IMG/VR virus record: IMGVR_UViG_3300025168_000038
Location: 44,144-108,143 of that record
Source: a virus
Length of the DNA: 64,000 nucleotides
Direction: 5' to 3' (one strand)
Translations under genes and position numbers: made by a program
In this document: piece by piece, positions 43,381-53,630 of the stretch
Position numbering within the stretch: position 1 is the first letter of the stretch
How the letters are laid out: every line of letters starts with the position of its first letter
Notes under the pieces: generated by a model
The model's database searches: none
What the model was told of the DNA's origin: nothing
The model's input: only the letters and a program-made list of their open reading frames with translations

Positions 43381-46300
43381 TTATCTTTGAGACAGGTTTA
43401 ATTTAGTATTGTTTAATCTTAACAACATCTTTCTATTATTAGATTGCATTCTTCTTAGCAATACGTGATTAGAATAATGTCTAAACTTCTTACGTTGTGT
43501 TTCAGGCTTGTTGTAATTTAAGTTAATACTATTAAGTGTTCTTACATAACCATTACATGACGTTGACCATACAGGTTGTTCAGCATTTGTAAATTCACCT
43601 CTATCATTTGTTATATCCCAAAATTGGTTTAATCTAAATTTATGTTCTACTTTGTCTGCTAATACATTTATATTTTGTGAACCTATAATTGGATAAGTTA
43701 ATTCATTCCATGGGTTATTATAAGGTGACATATTTAATAATAATAATCCTGAAACTTGTTCATTGTTATATATTGTAGCTTGATCAAAATTAAAGTTCAA
43801 ATCTTCATATGCATCACCACCACATGCATTATCCATAGTACCTTTATAAACATAAGTTTCTAATTGGTATTCTATGCTTCTTATTGTATTTACTGCTTGT
43901 CCTGTATTACTAATAAGATCTATCTCCCATGGATAATCAGTTCCATAAAAATTACTAAACAAATCACATCTAACGTTGTGTCTCCAAAAAGAACTTACAT
44001 TATAGTTTGGAGGGGTCTGTACTAAAGTATTGTAATTACATAAAGCTGGATCAGGATCTACCCATGCTGGATCCCCTATAGAATATATTTCTGGTGGAGT
44101 ATCAGGACATGTGCCGCCTGATGGAGGTGGTATTAGGGTTCCATTAGTATCACAACTGCATTCTACTTTTCTACAAATAGGTGGTGTACCTGCTTGATTA
44201 GCAGCATCACAATCATCTGTGGCAGAAGTCAGTGAGTTATAGAAACCTGTAGCAGGATCTAAAAATACTTTTGTATATCCAGCTGGACATGTACAAACAA
44301 ATGGTACTGAGCATACATTACCAGCTATGGTTTCTGCAGCTAATGTTAAACTAGCAGCATCATTTGCTGCCATTATTACTTGTGCTGAACTTGGTGTACT
44401 AGTAGAAATATTATATGTTGTATTAGTAGCAGCATTTAATACAATTGGGCTTTGCGGAACTGAAAATTGTCCTCCTTGATTTGGTGGTGCTAAAGGAGCA
44501 CAAAATACAGAATATATTTCTTGCTTAAATTCACTTTGTAAAGTTGGTTCATTTTGTGCCCAACTTCCAGTATTATTTGGTATAATAGATGGAGGTATAG
44601 AATAAAATGAAGGCTGCCCTTGATTACCTTGATTATATCCAGCTGTAAATGCAGGATCTAATCCTACAGAAGTTTGAGTAAAATTTGAACTTTGACTTAT
44701 TCCTGTCATATATAAATCACCACCATAACCATTTGCTACTACGTTTCCATCAGTAATAACAATCATTATTTGTTTAAAAAATGAATCTAATGATCTTGCA
44801 GGATAAGCACTTGCACCTAATTCACTTTGATTTTTCTTATTTAAACAATTAAGACCAGTCTCTACGTTAAATTGATTTTCAGGAGCTACACCTGAAATAT
44901 TAAAATTAGCATTTCCTCCACCACTTACTGGTCCAAGACCCGTTCCTACTGACAAACGTGTCTCGTCATTTTCCCAGTTTTTATAATAAAATGCAATTAT
45001 TTCACATACATCACAATTATGCTTCATAGTATAAATACCACCTTGCAACAAACGGAATGTATGTGTAGACCATGCAGTAAAACCTATTTGCATTGTTTCT
45101 GCAGCTAATTGTGCTACAACGCCAGGATCAGTTAAAAATGAATATAAAAATTTTAATTGTGCGTTACCTCTATCGGCTAATCCTCCAGGTGAGTTACCAG
45201 GCCCTTGAGGAAAAGTAAATGATCCATATGATAAACCAGCACATTCAATTGGAATCCAATTAAGATTAGTTAAAAGACCACCTGTTGTACTACCTGAAAC
45301 ATCCATAGAAAAAACTAGATCTAATAAACAATCTGTAGAACCACCTGTAATTGTTGCAGCTAATTCACTTACATCAACATTAGAAGGAGCATTAAAATTA
45401 GATCCCTGTTCACACAACCCTGTTGTAGGATTAAAATTATAACCCGGAGGACATTGTGGAATAGTTGTAGTTGTTGTCTTAGTAGTAAAGAAATGATTTA
45501 TACTTGGTAAAGATAATTCAGGATGCCAGTCATGGAATGAAATCCATGCTTTAGTTTTTGGATCATAACTTATAGTCCATGAACAATCATCAAAATATAT
45601 TGGGTCTCCTAAAGTAATAACAACACCATCAGCTGCTGTAGCTCCTGTGTTCAATATAAATCCTTCAGAAAGATTAAATGAAACTGTAGCTATGTGTTCT
45701 TTTTTTACTTTATAATCTCTTTTCATAAAATAGACTATATCATCATTAGCATCATATACTGTTTGACATCCAATACCTGCAACCGGATTATCAGCCAAAG
45801 GTGAATTCTCTAAATCAGGAAACTGTTTAATTAATGATGATGGTAAATACTCACTAAACCAATACTTCATACCTTGATTAGATATAGGTGTAAGTCCTTT
45901 ACCAGGAGCATATTGAAATATTTTACCTTGTGCTTGTGATATATAAAATAATCCAGCAGGTGTGTTCATTACACTTCTTAAACTTTCACATGATCCATAT
46001 TCATTAGATACATCTGCATTGGCAATATTTTGAAAAGGCTGGCTAAACAATCCTCCATCACCAATTGTCAACTTAGTATCAGTCATTGTTTTAAGCTGAT
46101 CTACACCTTGAAAAAGTTGTGGAGATAAAAATGGAAAAAATACTACAGCTCCACTTTTACTAAATGGTTTAATTACACTAACTTCACCTTTAAAGTCTTT
46201 GTAATTAAATGGTAAAAATACTCTCCAAAAATCTTTTTTTAGTTCATTCTGTGCTTGTAATGAATAGATTAATCTTTTAGGATAAATAGTAAAACAAGTC

Positions 46301-49300
46301 TCTGCAACAGTAGGGTCATAACTTCTTGATTGTATTTGACCAAATGTAGTTATCTGTGATTGAAACTTTGCAGGTGTTAATGATTCATCATACTTATAGT
46401 AATTGTCAAACTTTTGAATCTCTGCATGAAATAGTTCTACTAAGTCATTGTATTTATAAATATCATAAAATCTTTTTTCTTTTGGTTCTTCATAATCTCT
46501 ATACGCTATATTAATTTCTGTCTCTACAAAGAAATCATTTATACCGTTAACGTGAGTATACATATAAGCATGAACCATACTAAATGCGTCATTTAAATCA
46601 TCACCTTGAAAAAGAGATCCAAATATATCAGATACACCACAAGTATTTTCACCTCTATCTAAATAAAATAAATCTTTAGGTAGAACTGGACCTGAACCAG
46701 GTAACAAAGCAGATAAACCTGCTGTAGAAATAACTTCTGCTAATCCAGAAATATCATACTTCCTTGTATCCATCCAAAATCTTGGGTAAGGTAAATTTAC
46801 TCTTAAACTATAATCATATGGAAAACCATCATATTGACCCATCATAAAATCAGTAAATATTGGCATAATACATTTTTCAGTATATCTACCTATAAAAACA
46901 TCACCACTAAAAATTGGATCTGTTGTATACATAAATGTATCAGGAAGTGTTGGATCAAGATGTGCAACACAACCTCTCATTTGTATTTGTTTGATGCCTT
47001 CTAATTGACCATATTGATTGCTCATATTGAACTTAAGGGCACCATACATTGCTGATATATTTTCTTTAAACGGACCTTCAGGATTTAATAATCTTTCATT
47101 AGAATTGCTAGGGTCAACACCATTACCTGCATCATTAATAAATCCACCTGCAACAAATCTTGATCTATCAGTAACACTGTAATTAGAATCAAAAGGATCA
47201 CTAGTAGATACAGCAACATAATCTGGTCTAAATAAATTATTTATTTTATATTTATTATTATCAAATGTTTGAAAAGATGAACCTAAATAATTAGATGCTT
47301 CTGTGTTACTTCTAAATCTGTTATCATAACCAAGTGGATTAAACCCACTATAAAAACCATGTGAGTTATACTTTAAAGCATGCTGTTGAAATGAAATCAT
47401 ATTATATATCAAGTCTACTACTTCTTGACCACCTATTGCAATATTTTTTTGAGTTAATAAAAACCCTATAGCTATTCTTATAGGTTTAGGTAAATTTGAA
47501 TCTGGTGAATCTCTAACAACACCTTGTTGTGCACCACCACCCATAAAACCATCTCCAAATGCTTGTGCTTGATCTATATTTTCTATTGCTAAATCATTTA
47601 TTTCATCGGTTGTAGATTTACCTGAAACAAAATCAGTTATGCTATTCCATGTATTATTTAAAAATTGAGAAACTTGTTGCCATATATTTCCTCCAATACC
47701 TGAACCAGTTACATTATTGTAATAATCTTGAATGTTATCTCCAGCTCCAGTATATGCATTACTGCCCTTTTCATTATTATCACCATCTATTTCTCCACCA
47801 CTTCTATTATTTAAATTTACTGTTGCAAGACCAGGTGGTACTGTTAAACTAACAAATCCACCACCTCCTTTTTGTTCTTCACCTTTTATTTTCCATTCTG
47901 GAAAAGCATTGTTAATAGCTTGTACAGGCATTGCTCTTGTATCAGGAGTTCCTTGAATTTGCCTAATAGAATAACCAAGACCTACAAACCCAGCTAACAT
48001 TGCAGCAAGTCCTCTTAATAATTTTTGCCCCGGATGATTTTCAGATGAAATAAAACCACCTGAAGATGCACCATTTATTTCTCCATAAATTTTAGTTTCA
48101 TTAGCATTTAAAAAAGGCCTAGTAAACATTAAATCTGGGGAATGAAAAGAAAATACATCTTCCGTATAACCACTTAATGCAGGATATGAACTTACAGATT
48201 GTGCTATACCATCGTCACAATCTTCTGTTCTATCTTGAGAAAAATAAACATCATCTCTTAAATCATTATATGGATAGTTAGCATAAAGTCCTTGTATGCT
48301 TCCACCTATTAAATTTTCATTATCTGGTACATCATACTTACGCATGTTTTTAAACATACCTTTTGCTAAAATACTTTTAGCTCCAAGTCTTGAACCTCTT
48401 AATATTTCATAACCAACTACATTTGGTATATAAGTTATACCATCATTTAATAATGGTCTACCTATATTGCTAAATTCTACACCAAGTATATTTATACTAT
48501 CTCCTGCATCTTCAGTTAAATGTAACTGATTACCTCCACTTTGTTCAGAAGGCATTTTATGATGCCTAATATATTCTCCACAAAGGCTACCCCATATTTC
48601 TGGTCTGTTAGGATATCTTTCTGTTGATTGCCAGTATCCCATATCCCCTTTGGCAATTATAGTTGTCTCATCACTAAGTTGAATATTCACTGGTTGAGTT
48701 ACTACTCCTGTATTATATATTTCAAATAAATATTCTTCTGTTCCCAATACATTGATGGAATTAGAAGAAGTTATTAAGTCATCTTCAGCAATAACCAAAC
48801 CATTTGGCAATGTATAATCTTGAGGTGGTCTACCAGGTATGTGATAAGATGAAGACCTTTCTCCTGTATTATATATCCATCTTATGAAAAATGCATATTG
48901 TTCATCACGCATAAATCCTAGTTTGTTTCCTGCTTTATTATAATAATTACTAGGAACTTTATTTACAACAAATTTAGTTATTATATTATTTGCAATAGGT
49001 TGATAATTAAAATCAAATTGCTCAGATGGTCCTTGTCTTATTAACCAATCATTTACTACAAACATAGATTGTGACTTCTCATATGAAGGAGAAATATAAA
49101 ATAAATTCTCTGCACTTTCAGACACTAATGATGGATCAATAAAGTCTATACTTATATCAGTTATTTCTGTACTATACAGTCCAATTATTTTTCTAAATAA
49201 CTGTCCTTGATTTCTTATTAATAGTGTTAACTGAAAATTATCAAATCTTTTATCTAGATTGGATATAGTTATATCCAAACCACATGCGTTATCAGAATGG

Positions 49301-50040
49301 TTCCATAAAGTTTGTATATTAGAAATACCAATATAATCACTTACTCTTTGTTCATTTTGCACATAAGCAACATAAGCCTGATAAGATCCATCTTCTAATA
49401 AACCACCATCCCTACTCTTATTTAATTTAATACATGGTGTACTCATTAAAGGTGCTAACCTAATCTCTTCACAATCTAATCTTAGAGGTTGTGCATCAGG
49501 ATATATTAGACATGGTTCAATACCTGTTGGGTTATCATAATCTTTAATGTATGGTACATTATCTATATTTAATGTTCTTGATGGATTGTTACTATCATCC
49601 CAGTATACTTGCCATGTACAATCAAAATTCTCTTTTGAAGCACCTGTAATTAAAAACTTCTTTTTAAAATTTAAACACTGATCATTTACTATTGTAGTAT
49701 ATTTACATTCACTGTCATCAAATCTACCTATTTCAGAATTTATATCATCTGTAGAATATACAATCCATTCATCTCCATATCTATGTATAGCACCTATAAC
49801 TGTATAAGGAATAACACCACACTGTAAATTTGCTGGCTCATTACCAATTAGACCTACATCACCATCATTATCATTATTTGCTGCATTTCTAGCATGCCAC
49901 CAAGCATTATTTAACTCAAGAGACTGAGCAATATCTTTGTTCATCCCTTTTGTAAAACTGTTTGTTCTTACAGATGATGAAGAAAACTTAGGTTTTGCAG
50001 CAGGTTTTTTAGAAGCAGGTGTAGACTTTTTCTTTGCCAT
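43381..50040 (-). CDS. Muzzle-like tail protein with embedded von Willebrand A domain
   Basis: 2219 residues. A Lys/Ala/Ser N-terminal tail is followed by SFTKGMNKDIAQSLELNNAW and AANNDNDGDVGLIGNE, the opening of the tail 'stabilisation' or muzzle proteins of crAss-like phages. A long beta-rich body follows to about 1520. Residues about 1530-1545 are Cys-rich (CPPGYNFNPTTGLCEQG). A von Willebrand factor A domain then spans about 1570-1890. Its metal site is intact: DVSGS (Asp1580, Ser1582, Ser1584) and IVITDG (Asp1764). A second Cys-rich stretch (CTCPAGYTK, CRKVECSCDTNG) runs about 1905-1975, and the muzzle-like fold resumes to a basic C-terminus. Position directly after the ring genes matches a tail knob or muzzle. 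The insert probably faces outward and binds host or fibre proteins. Confidence 0.8.
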   Translation of the reverse strand: MAKKKSTPASKKPAAKPKFSSSSVRTNSFTKGMNKDIAQSLELNNAWWHARNAANNDNDGDVGLIGNEPANLQCGVIPYTVIGAIHRYGDEWIVYSTDDINSEIGRFDDSECKYTTIVNDQCLNFKKKFLITGASKENFDCTWQVYWDDSNNPSRTLNIDNVPYIKDYDNPTGIEPCLIYPDAQPLRLDCEEIRLAPLMSTPCIKLNKSRDGGLLEDGSYQAYVAYVQNEQRVSDYIGISNIQTLWNHSDNACGLDITISNLDKRFDNFQLTLLIRNQGQLFRKIIGLYSTEITDISIDFIDPSLVSESAENLFYISPSYEKSQSMFVVNDWLIRQGPSEQFDFNYQPIANNIITKFVVNKVPSNYYNKAGNKLGFMRDEQYAFFIRWIYNTGERSSSYHIPGRPPQDYTLPNGLVIAEDDLITSSNSINVLGTEEYLFEIYNTGVVTQPVNIQLSDETTIIAKGDMGYWQSTERYPNRPEIWGSLCGEYIRHHKMPSEQSGGNQLHLTEDAGDSINILGVEFSNIGRPLLNDGITYIPNVVGYEILRGSRLGAKSILAKGMFKNMRKYDVPDNENLIGGSIQGLYANYPYNDLRDDVYFSQDRTEDCDDGIAQSVSSYPALSGYTEDVFSFHSPDLMFTRPFLNANETKIYGEINGASSGGFISSENHPGQKLLRGLAAMLAGFVGLGYSIRQIQGTPDTRAMPVQAINNAFPEWKIKGEEQKGGGGFVSLTVPPGLATVNLNNRSGGEIDGDNNEKGSNAYTGAGDNIQDYYNNVTGSGIGGNIWQQVSQFLNNTWNSITDFVSGKSTTDEINDLAIENIDQAQAFGDGFMGGGAQQGVVRDSPDSNLPKPIRIAIGFLLTQKNIAIGGQEVVDLIYNMISFQQHALKYNSHGFYSGFNPLGYDNRFRSNTEASNYLGSSFQTFDNNKYKINNLFRPDYVAVSTSDPFDSNYSVTDRSRFVAGGFINDAGNGVDPSNSNERLLNPEGPFKENISAMYGALKFNMSNQYGQLEGIKQIQMRGCVAHLDPTLPDTFMYTTDPIFSGDVFIGRYTEKCIMPIFTDFMMGQYDGFPYDYSLRVNLPYPRFWMDTRKYDISGLAEVISTAGLSALLPGSGPVLPKDLFYLDRGENTCGVSDIFGSLFQGDDLNDAFSMVHAYMYTHVNGINDFFVETEINIAYRDYEEPKEKRFYDIYKYNDLVELFHAEIQKFDNYYKYDESLTPAKFQSQITTFGQIQSRSYDPTVAETCFTIYPKRLIYSLQAQNELKKDFWRVFLPFNYKDFKGEVSVIKPFSKSGAVVFFPFLSPQLFQGVDQLKTMTDTKLTIGDGGLFSQPFQNIANADVSNEYGSCESLRSVMNTPAGLFYISQAQGKIFQYAPGKGLTPISNQGMKYWFSEYLPSSLIKQFPDLENSPLADNPVAGIGCQTVYDANDDIVYFMKRDYKVKKEHIATVSFNLSEGFILNTGATAADGVVITLGDPIYFDDCSWTISYDPKTKAWISFHDWHPELSLPSINHFFTTKTTTTTIPQCPPGYNFNPTTGLCEQGSNFNAPSNVDVSELAATITGGSTDCLLDLVFSMDVSGSTTGGLLTNLNWIPIECAGLSYGSFTFPQGPGNSPGGLADRGNAQLKFLYSFLTDPGVVAQLAAETMQIGFTAWSTHTFRLLQGGIYTMKHNCDVCEIIAFYYKNWENDETRLSVGTGLGPVSGGGNANFNISGVAPENQFNVETGLNCLNKKNQSELGASAYPARSLDSFFKQIMIVITDGNVVANGYGGDLYMTGISQSSNFTQTSVGLDPAFTAGYNQGNQGQPSFYSIPPSIIPNNTGSWAQNEPTLQSEFKQEIYSVFCAPLAPPNQGGQFSVPQSPIVLNAATNTTYNISTSTPSSAQVIMAANDAASLTLAAETIAGNVCSVPFVCTCPAGYTKVFLDPATGFYNSLTSATDDCDAANQAGTPPICRKVECSCDTNGTLIPPPSGGTCPDTPPEIYSIGDPAWVDPDPALCNYNTLVQTPPNYNVSSFWRHNVRCDLFSNFYGTDYPWEIDLISNTGQAVNTIRSIEYQLETYVYKGTMDNACGGDAYEDLNFNFDQATIYNNEQVSGLLLLNMSPYNNPWNELTYPIIGSQNINVLADKVEHKFRLNQFWDITNDRGEFTNAEQPVWSTSCNGYVRTLNSINLNYNKPETQRKKFRHYSNHVLLRRMQSNNRKMLLRLNNTKLNLSQR

Positions 50041-50057
50041 GTCTTGAGTTTATTATT

Positions 50058-51044
50058 TTATGATGCTGATGTTTGAGATGCGGTTCCACATCCAGCTGTT
50101 GCATCTTGTACAACAGAGTTTCTACCACTTGTTACTACATTTGGTCCTGCCAATGTAGGATTAATAGGAGCATAACTTAGAAACATATTATAATAATTAT
50201 GATATTGTGCCCTTCTATTCATTGTCCATACCTTTTGCATTTCTGCAAAATCAGGAGTATTAACAAAAGATAATGCATTGTTTCTTGCTGCACGCAATCT
50301 AGTTTCTATTAAACCAAGTTGTTGAGATACATTCTCACCTTGCCACACCATGTTTTCTAATATTCTTTGCTTTATAGCATATTCATAATACTCATTACAA
50401 TATGGTTGATCTAATACTAATAAATCACCAGAAGCATCTTCCATAGCACCTTGATAACTTAAATATACTTTACCTGTTCTAAATGTTGTAATTAAAAATC
50501 CATCTTTTATTTGTGCAATGTCTAATGCTTGTGCACCCAAAGATGGACAAAAACAAACTGGGTCATTAACATTTTGAATTCTTAACTGTGTCCAACTTGA
50601 AAATTGTCTATATTGATTAGGACCTACTCTTTGAATAAGTTGATGACTGTTTTCTCCATCACAAGTTTTTATAACACATACGTCTTTACATGTATCATCT
50701 TTACTACAAGGAGACATTTCTCCTGGAGCTGGTACATAGGGTACATCATTAAAAGTTTCTACGTGTGTGCCTGAGGGCATAGTATTATTAATAGTGTATG
50801 ACCCGCATCTAAATGCATAATTTAAAAAAGCAAAATCCATTGGTAATTGTGCTCTACCATGTTCAATATCTAATACTACTTCTTTAGTTCTATGTATTTT
50901 TAATCCCAAATCATAATTAACTCTAGTTGCAACTTTAATTAATTGTTGAGGTTCAATCATTCCTTCTAATGCATATGTAGAAAAATCAATGGAAACATCT
51001 TCCATCAACTGACTGAATGTTCTATATTTTTGTGATACTCCCAT
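50058..51044 (-). CDS. Tail ring/collar-type protein (Crassvirales-like)
   Basis: 328 residues starting MGVSQKYRTFSQLMEDVSID, with LIKVATRVNYDLGLKIHRTK then LPMDFAFLNYAF, a pattern I associate with crAss-like ring or adaptor proteins between portal and tail. There is a Cys cluster in the middle (PCSKDDTCKDVCVIKTCDG, about residues 115-133). The segment YCNEYYEYAIKQRILENMVW is helical. The Thr/Gly/Ser tail is probably flexible. The start overlaps the stop of the preceding ring-like gene by one base (TAATG) and the muzzle gene follows after 17 bp, so the trio is a translationally linked tail module. The family call is by memory and gene order. Confidence 0.7.
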   Translation of the reverse strand: MGVSQKYRTFSQLMEDVSIDFSTYALEGMIEPQQLIKVATRVNYDLGLKIHRTKEVVLDIEHGRAQLPMDFAFLNYAFRCGSYTINNTMPSGTHVETFNDVPYVPAPGEMSPCSKDDTCKDVCVIKTCDGENSHQLIQRVGPNQYRQFSSWTQLRIQNVNDPVCFCPSLGAQALDIAQIKDGFLITTFRTGKVYLSYQGAMEDASGDLLVLDQPYCNEYYEYAIKQRILENMVWQGENVSQQLGLIETRLRAARNNALSFVNTPDFAEMQKVWTMNRRAQYHNYYNMFLSYAPINPTLAGPNVVTSGRNSVVQDATAGCGTASQTSAS

Positions 51045-51718
51045 TATTGTCTATTTATATTACGTTTATTATCTGAATCCTCAGAAGGGATTTGCATTGT
51101 GCCTAACATTGTTTGTATAACTTGTGCCTCAATCTCTGCAAATAAAGCTTCAGGAATATATATAGGTTGTTCATATCTAGGAGTACAATCATCTGAAGTA
51201 TCACAATTCCATTTTGTTATGTCAGAATTAAATACTCCTTCTACTTGTAGTGCATCCCAATTAATATTTGGTGAATATATATATCCATCTAACCACCAAA
51301 AATATAATGTTCTATTGTATTTAAATGAAGTTGTTTTAGTCATAGATGTATAAGTACCAGGTTGAGTAGCTTGAAGCTCTTGTGAGCCATCTATAGAGCT
51401 TACAGTACGGATTAAAGGTCCCCAGTATCCTTCTATCATTGAAGGTAGTCTATGTTTAGAACGTTTTATAATACATCCACTTGTTATTCCTGAACAACCT
51501 GCTTCTACTTTATCTACTTCTATTAATTCTACATATGGTAAGTTTTTCCATACAGCATTAAACTTCATTAATTTATTAGCATAATCTTGTCTTCTCATTA
51601 AGATTTGTGCAAACTTTTCTATTAAGCTATATATGTATCTGTCAGTTACAAATGCATCTTGTACTTCTGCTTTAACTTGTCCTCTAATTCTTGATACTAC
51701 TTCAGCTATTGTTGACAT
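51044..51718 (-). CDS. Tail ring-type structural protein (Crassvirales-like)
   Basis: 224 residues opening MSTIAEVVSRIRGQVKAEVQ, then DRYIYSLIEKFAQILMRRQD. This 'TIxEVVxxIRxxxKxxxxDxxxxxRYIYSLIxKxxxxLMRR' helix pair is the start I recall for a conserved crAss-like tail ring protein. The C-terminal half has strands around an FWWLDGYIYSP segment and several Cys. It ends IPSEDSDNKRNINRQ and overlaps the next ring gene by one base. It is preceded by the 188-residue conserved protein after 5 bp. Its predicted place is a dodecameric ring under the portal, inferred from family and order. Confidence 0.75.
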   Translation of the reverse strand: MSTIAEVVSRIRGQVKAEVQDAFVTDRYIYSLIEKFAQILMRRQDYANKLMKFNAVWKNLPYVELIEVDKVEAGCSGITSGCIIKRSKHRLPSMIEGYWGPLIRTVSSIDGSQELQATQPGTYTSMTKTTSFKYNRTLYFWWLDGYIYSPNINWDALQVEGVFNSDITKWNCDTSDDCTPRYEQPIYIPEALFAEIEAQVIQTMLGTMQIPSEDSDNKRNINRQ

Positions 51719-51723
51719 ATTAT

Positions 51724-52290
51724 TTATGTTTCAAATTCATTATAATATTTTAATTGTTCATTGGTCTCTTCAAGATTAGGATCATATAAATGAGCAACTC
51801 TGTATTTATTTTGCATAATAACATACTGTGTCCATTTTTTTGGATATTCTTTAGCTACTGTTCTTTTAAAATCTCTACATGCTACAAAGTGCCAAAGCTC
51901 TCTGTTTTTAAATCTATATTTAGTAGACCAGTTTGTATAAAATATTTTTCCTATATTTCCATCTGTTTCCCAATTTTTGTTTTGCAAGACCTTTCCATAT
52001 TTTTGTGATAGAGCATAATTAGTATTTACCGTTTTAGATGATGGACATGTTCCTATAAATAAGAAGCCCAGTGAATCAGGTAATTCTACTCCATCTCTAT
52101 TCTCTACAACTGCCTTCCATAATTTAATATTATATGTTTTTATTATTTGTTTTAATTTACTATTATCTATTTTAGAATACAAAGGTTTTTTATCTTTGAA
52201 TTCTTTTATTGTTTCATAATTTAACAACCCCAATCTTTTCTCCCTATATCTTGGAGCATTCAAATTTGGTTTTTTAAAATTGTTGATCAT
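51724..52290 (-). CDS. Conserved small protein of the tail module
   Basis: 188 residues. Blocks visible are NLNAPRYREKRLGLLNYETI at the N-terminus, then KLWKAVVENRDGVELPDSLG, FLFIGTCPSSKTVN, and GNIGKIFYTNWSTKYRFKNR, followed by LWHFVACRDFKRTVAKEYP. I recall proteins with the same sequence of blocks (a DGVELPxxLGxLFIGTC core and an IFYTN-x-x-x-KYRFKNRELW core) beside ring proteins in Bacteroidota phages, with no assigned function. It has no signal peptide or membrane segment. Conserved charged and aromatic residues could suggest an enzyme or an assembly factor; neither can be shown. A terminator for the upstream phosphoesterase gene lies just ahead of it. Confidence 0.6.
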   Translation of the reverse strand: MINNFKKPNLNAPRYREKRLGLLNYETIKEFKDKKPLYSKIDNSKLKQIIKTYNIKLWKAVVENRDGVELPDSLGFLFIGTCPSSKTVNTNYALSQKYGKVLQNKNWETDGNIGKIFYTNWSTKYRFKNRELWHFVACRDFKRTVAKEYPKKWTQYVIMQNKYRVAHLYDPNLEETNEQLKYYNEFET

Positions 52291-52311
52291 ATAGTTATAT
52301 TTATAATTTAC

Positions 52312-52347
52312 AAAAAAAACCCCACTTTATGAAATTAAAAGTAAGGT
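52312..52347 (-). terminator. Intrinsic terminator after the phosphoesterase gene
   Basis: On the minus strand, ACCTTACTTT pairs over ten positions (two G-T pairs) with AAAGTGGGGT around a 9-base loop (arms 52338-52347 and 52319-52328). A T-run follows at 52318-52312. The hairpin begins 2 bp after the stop of the 407-residue gene. Confidence 0.75.
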
Positions 52348-52349
52348 CT

Positions 52350-53573
52350 TTACAAAGCTTGGTAAGTTAATTCACATATATTACCCATCAGAGGGTGTTG
52401 AATTTCTAATTTACCAGATCTTCTATTTCCAACAAACTTATTACTATAATGATAATAGTCTGTTTTACCTAGACTTGGTAATGTCTTTTCTATAAAACCT
52501 GCTGTCTCATTAGATGTCATATATTCTACTTTTCTATCTGTATGTATATGACCTTTAAATAATGTTCTGTTTATAGTGTTACCCCATTGCTTAGGATATT
52601 CTGATGCATATATTAAAGGGTTGTTTTTACTACGTTTATCACCATGTTCAAATGCATTAAAGTTATTATACCATACTTGAACTTTTCTTTCTTCATATTT
52701 TATATCCCATGTTATCTCTTTAGATATTATAGATTTTGAAAGAGCATGTACTAAATGATAAGAAGATAATCTATCATGATTACCTGGTACATATACCACA
52801 ACTAAATTCTTGCAGTTTTGTTTAATATAATTAATTGCCCAATGCATTGCATCAAATGCTTGCATATAAGCCTCTGTAGCAGTCATACAGTTATCTAAAG
52901 CAGTACCACTAGTAGTAGACCCTTCAAATGTATCCATGTTGATTAGATCACCTCCTACAACAAAATACATAGTTTCAATATAATGAACTGGTACAGCTCT
53001 ACTTATTAAATTTACAACAGTATCTTCAAAGTCTTTGTCTATTGTTTCATTACCCTGCTTACCAAAATGGATATCTTGTAATGACATAACTCCACAATGA
53101 GGATTATCATTTTTAATTTTGCTTAAGTTAACTTTAGGAACCTTATATGATTTAGGCACCCAATTTTCTAATAACTCTTTAAATAACTTTTCTTCTGGAT
53201 GTTTTACTTGAGATACTAATGCAGAAACTCTCCAATGGTCTCCCATTTGTTTATTCCAATATTGAGATAGTTTCCATTTTGATGTATCTATTTTTAATAA
53301 ATTTATAATTTCTTCAGCACTTTTTGGTTCATGATCAAAGGTTCCAGATATTGTTCCTTCACCCTTTTCTAAATTTATAGACTCAACTAATTGTGCTTTA
53401 CCTGCGGCTTTGTCAAAGAATTTAAGTTTTTTTCTTTCTGATTTTCTTTCTTGAAGTATTTCTTTTTTAACTTTAATATATTGCTTCTCAGTAATGTTTA
53501 GTTTTTCTGCACATATACGTGGATGCTTTTTCCATTTTAATGATTGAATAATTTTTTGCTTTAAATTGCTCAT
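52350..53573 (-). CDS. Calcineurin-like metallophosphoesterase
   Basis: 407 residues. The five metallophosphoesterase motifs occur in order: DIH (Asp167, His169 in SLQDIHFGK), GGD (Asp209 in VVGGDLINMD), GNHD (Asn265, His266 in VPGNHDR), His310 (AFEHGDK) and GHIH (His342, His344). They would bind two divalent metals and cleave phosphoester bonds, so the protein could be a nuclease (Mre11/SbcD-like fold) or a nucleotide phosphatase. The N-terminal 100 residues are basic, with a helix-turn-helix-like segment (AEKLNITEKQYIKVKKEIL) that might bind DNA. It stands alone between two terminators within the structural region, so it is likely expressed separately, perhaps from the T/A-rich gap 53574-53596. 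The substrate is unknown. Confidence 0.85.
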   Translation of the reverse strand: MSNLKQKIIQSLKWKKHPRICAEKLNITEKQYIKVKKEILQERKSERKKLKFFDKAAGKAQLVESINLEKGEGTISGTFDHEPKSAEEIINLLKIDTSKWKLSQYWNKQMGDHWRVSALVSQVKHPEEKLFKELLENWVPKSYKVPKVNLSKIKNDNPHCGVMSLQDIHFGKQGNETIDKDFEDTVVNLISRAVPVHYIETMYFVVGGDLINMDTFEGSTTSGTALDNCMTATEAYMQAFDAMHWAINYIKQNCKNLVVVYVPGNHDRLSSYHLVHALSKSIISKEITWDIKYEERKVQVWYNNFNAFEHGDKRSKNNPLIYASEYPKQWGNTINRTLFKGHIHTDRKVEYMTSNETAGFIEKTLPSLGKTDYYHYSNKFVGNRRSGKLEIQHPLMGNICELTYQAL

Positions 53574-53596
53574 AAATTTTTTTTAGTAAATATAAG

Positions 53597-53630
53597 AAAA
53601 AAAAAGAGACTGGATTTAAAACCAGTCTCT
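53597..53630 (-). terminator. Strong intrinsic terminator
   Basis: Perfect 9-bp stem AGAGACTGG / CCAGTCTCT (arms 53605-53613 and 53622-53630) with an 8-base loop, followed on the minus strand by a T-run (53604-53597). It ends the transcript of the Cys-rich/FN3-like gene at 53681. It is the clearest terminator in the window. Confidence 0.9.

Noticed and set aside
53605-53630. Stem-loop that could be mistaken for part of a tRNA
   Set aside because: Only one arm is present with no acceptor or other arms; the T-run on the minus strand makes it a terminator. No tRNA was recognised in the window, though no scan could be run.
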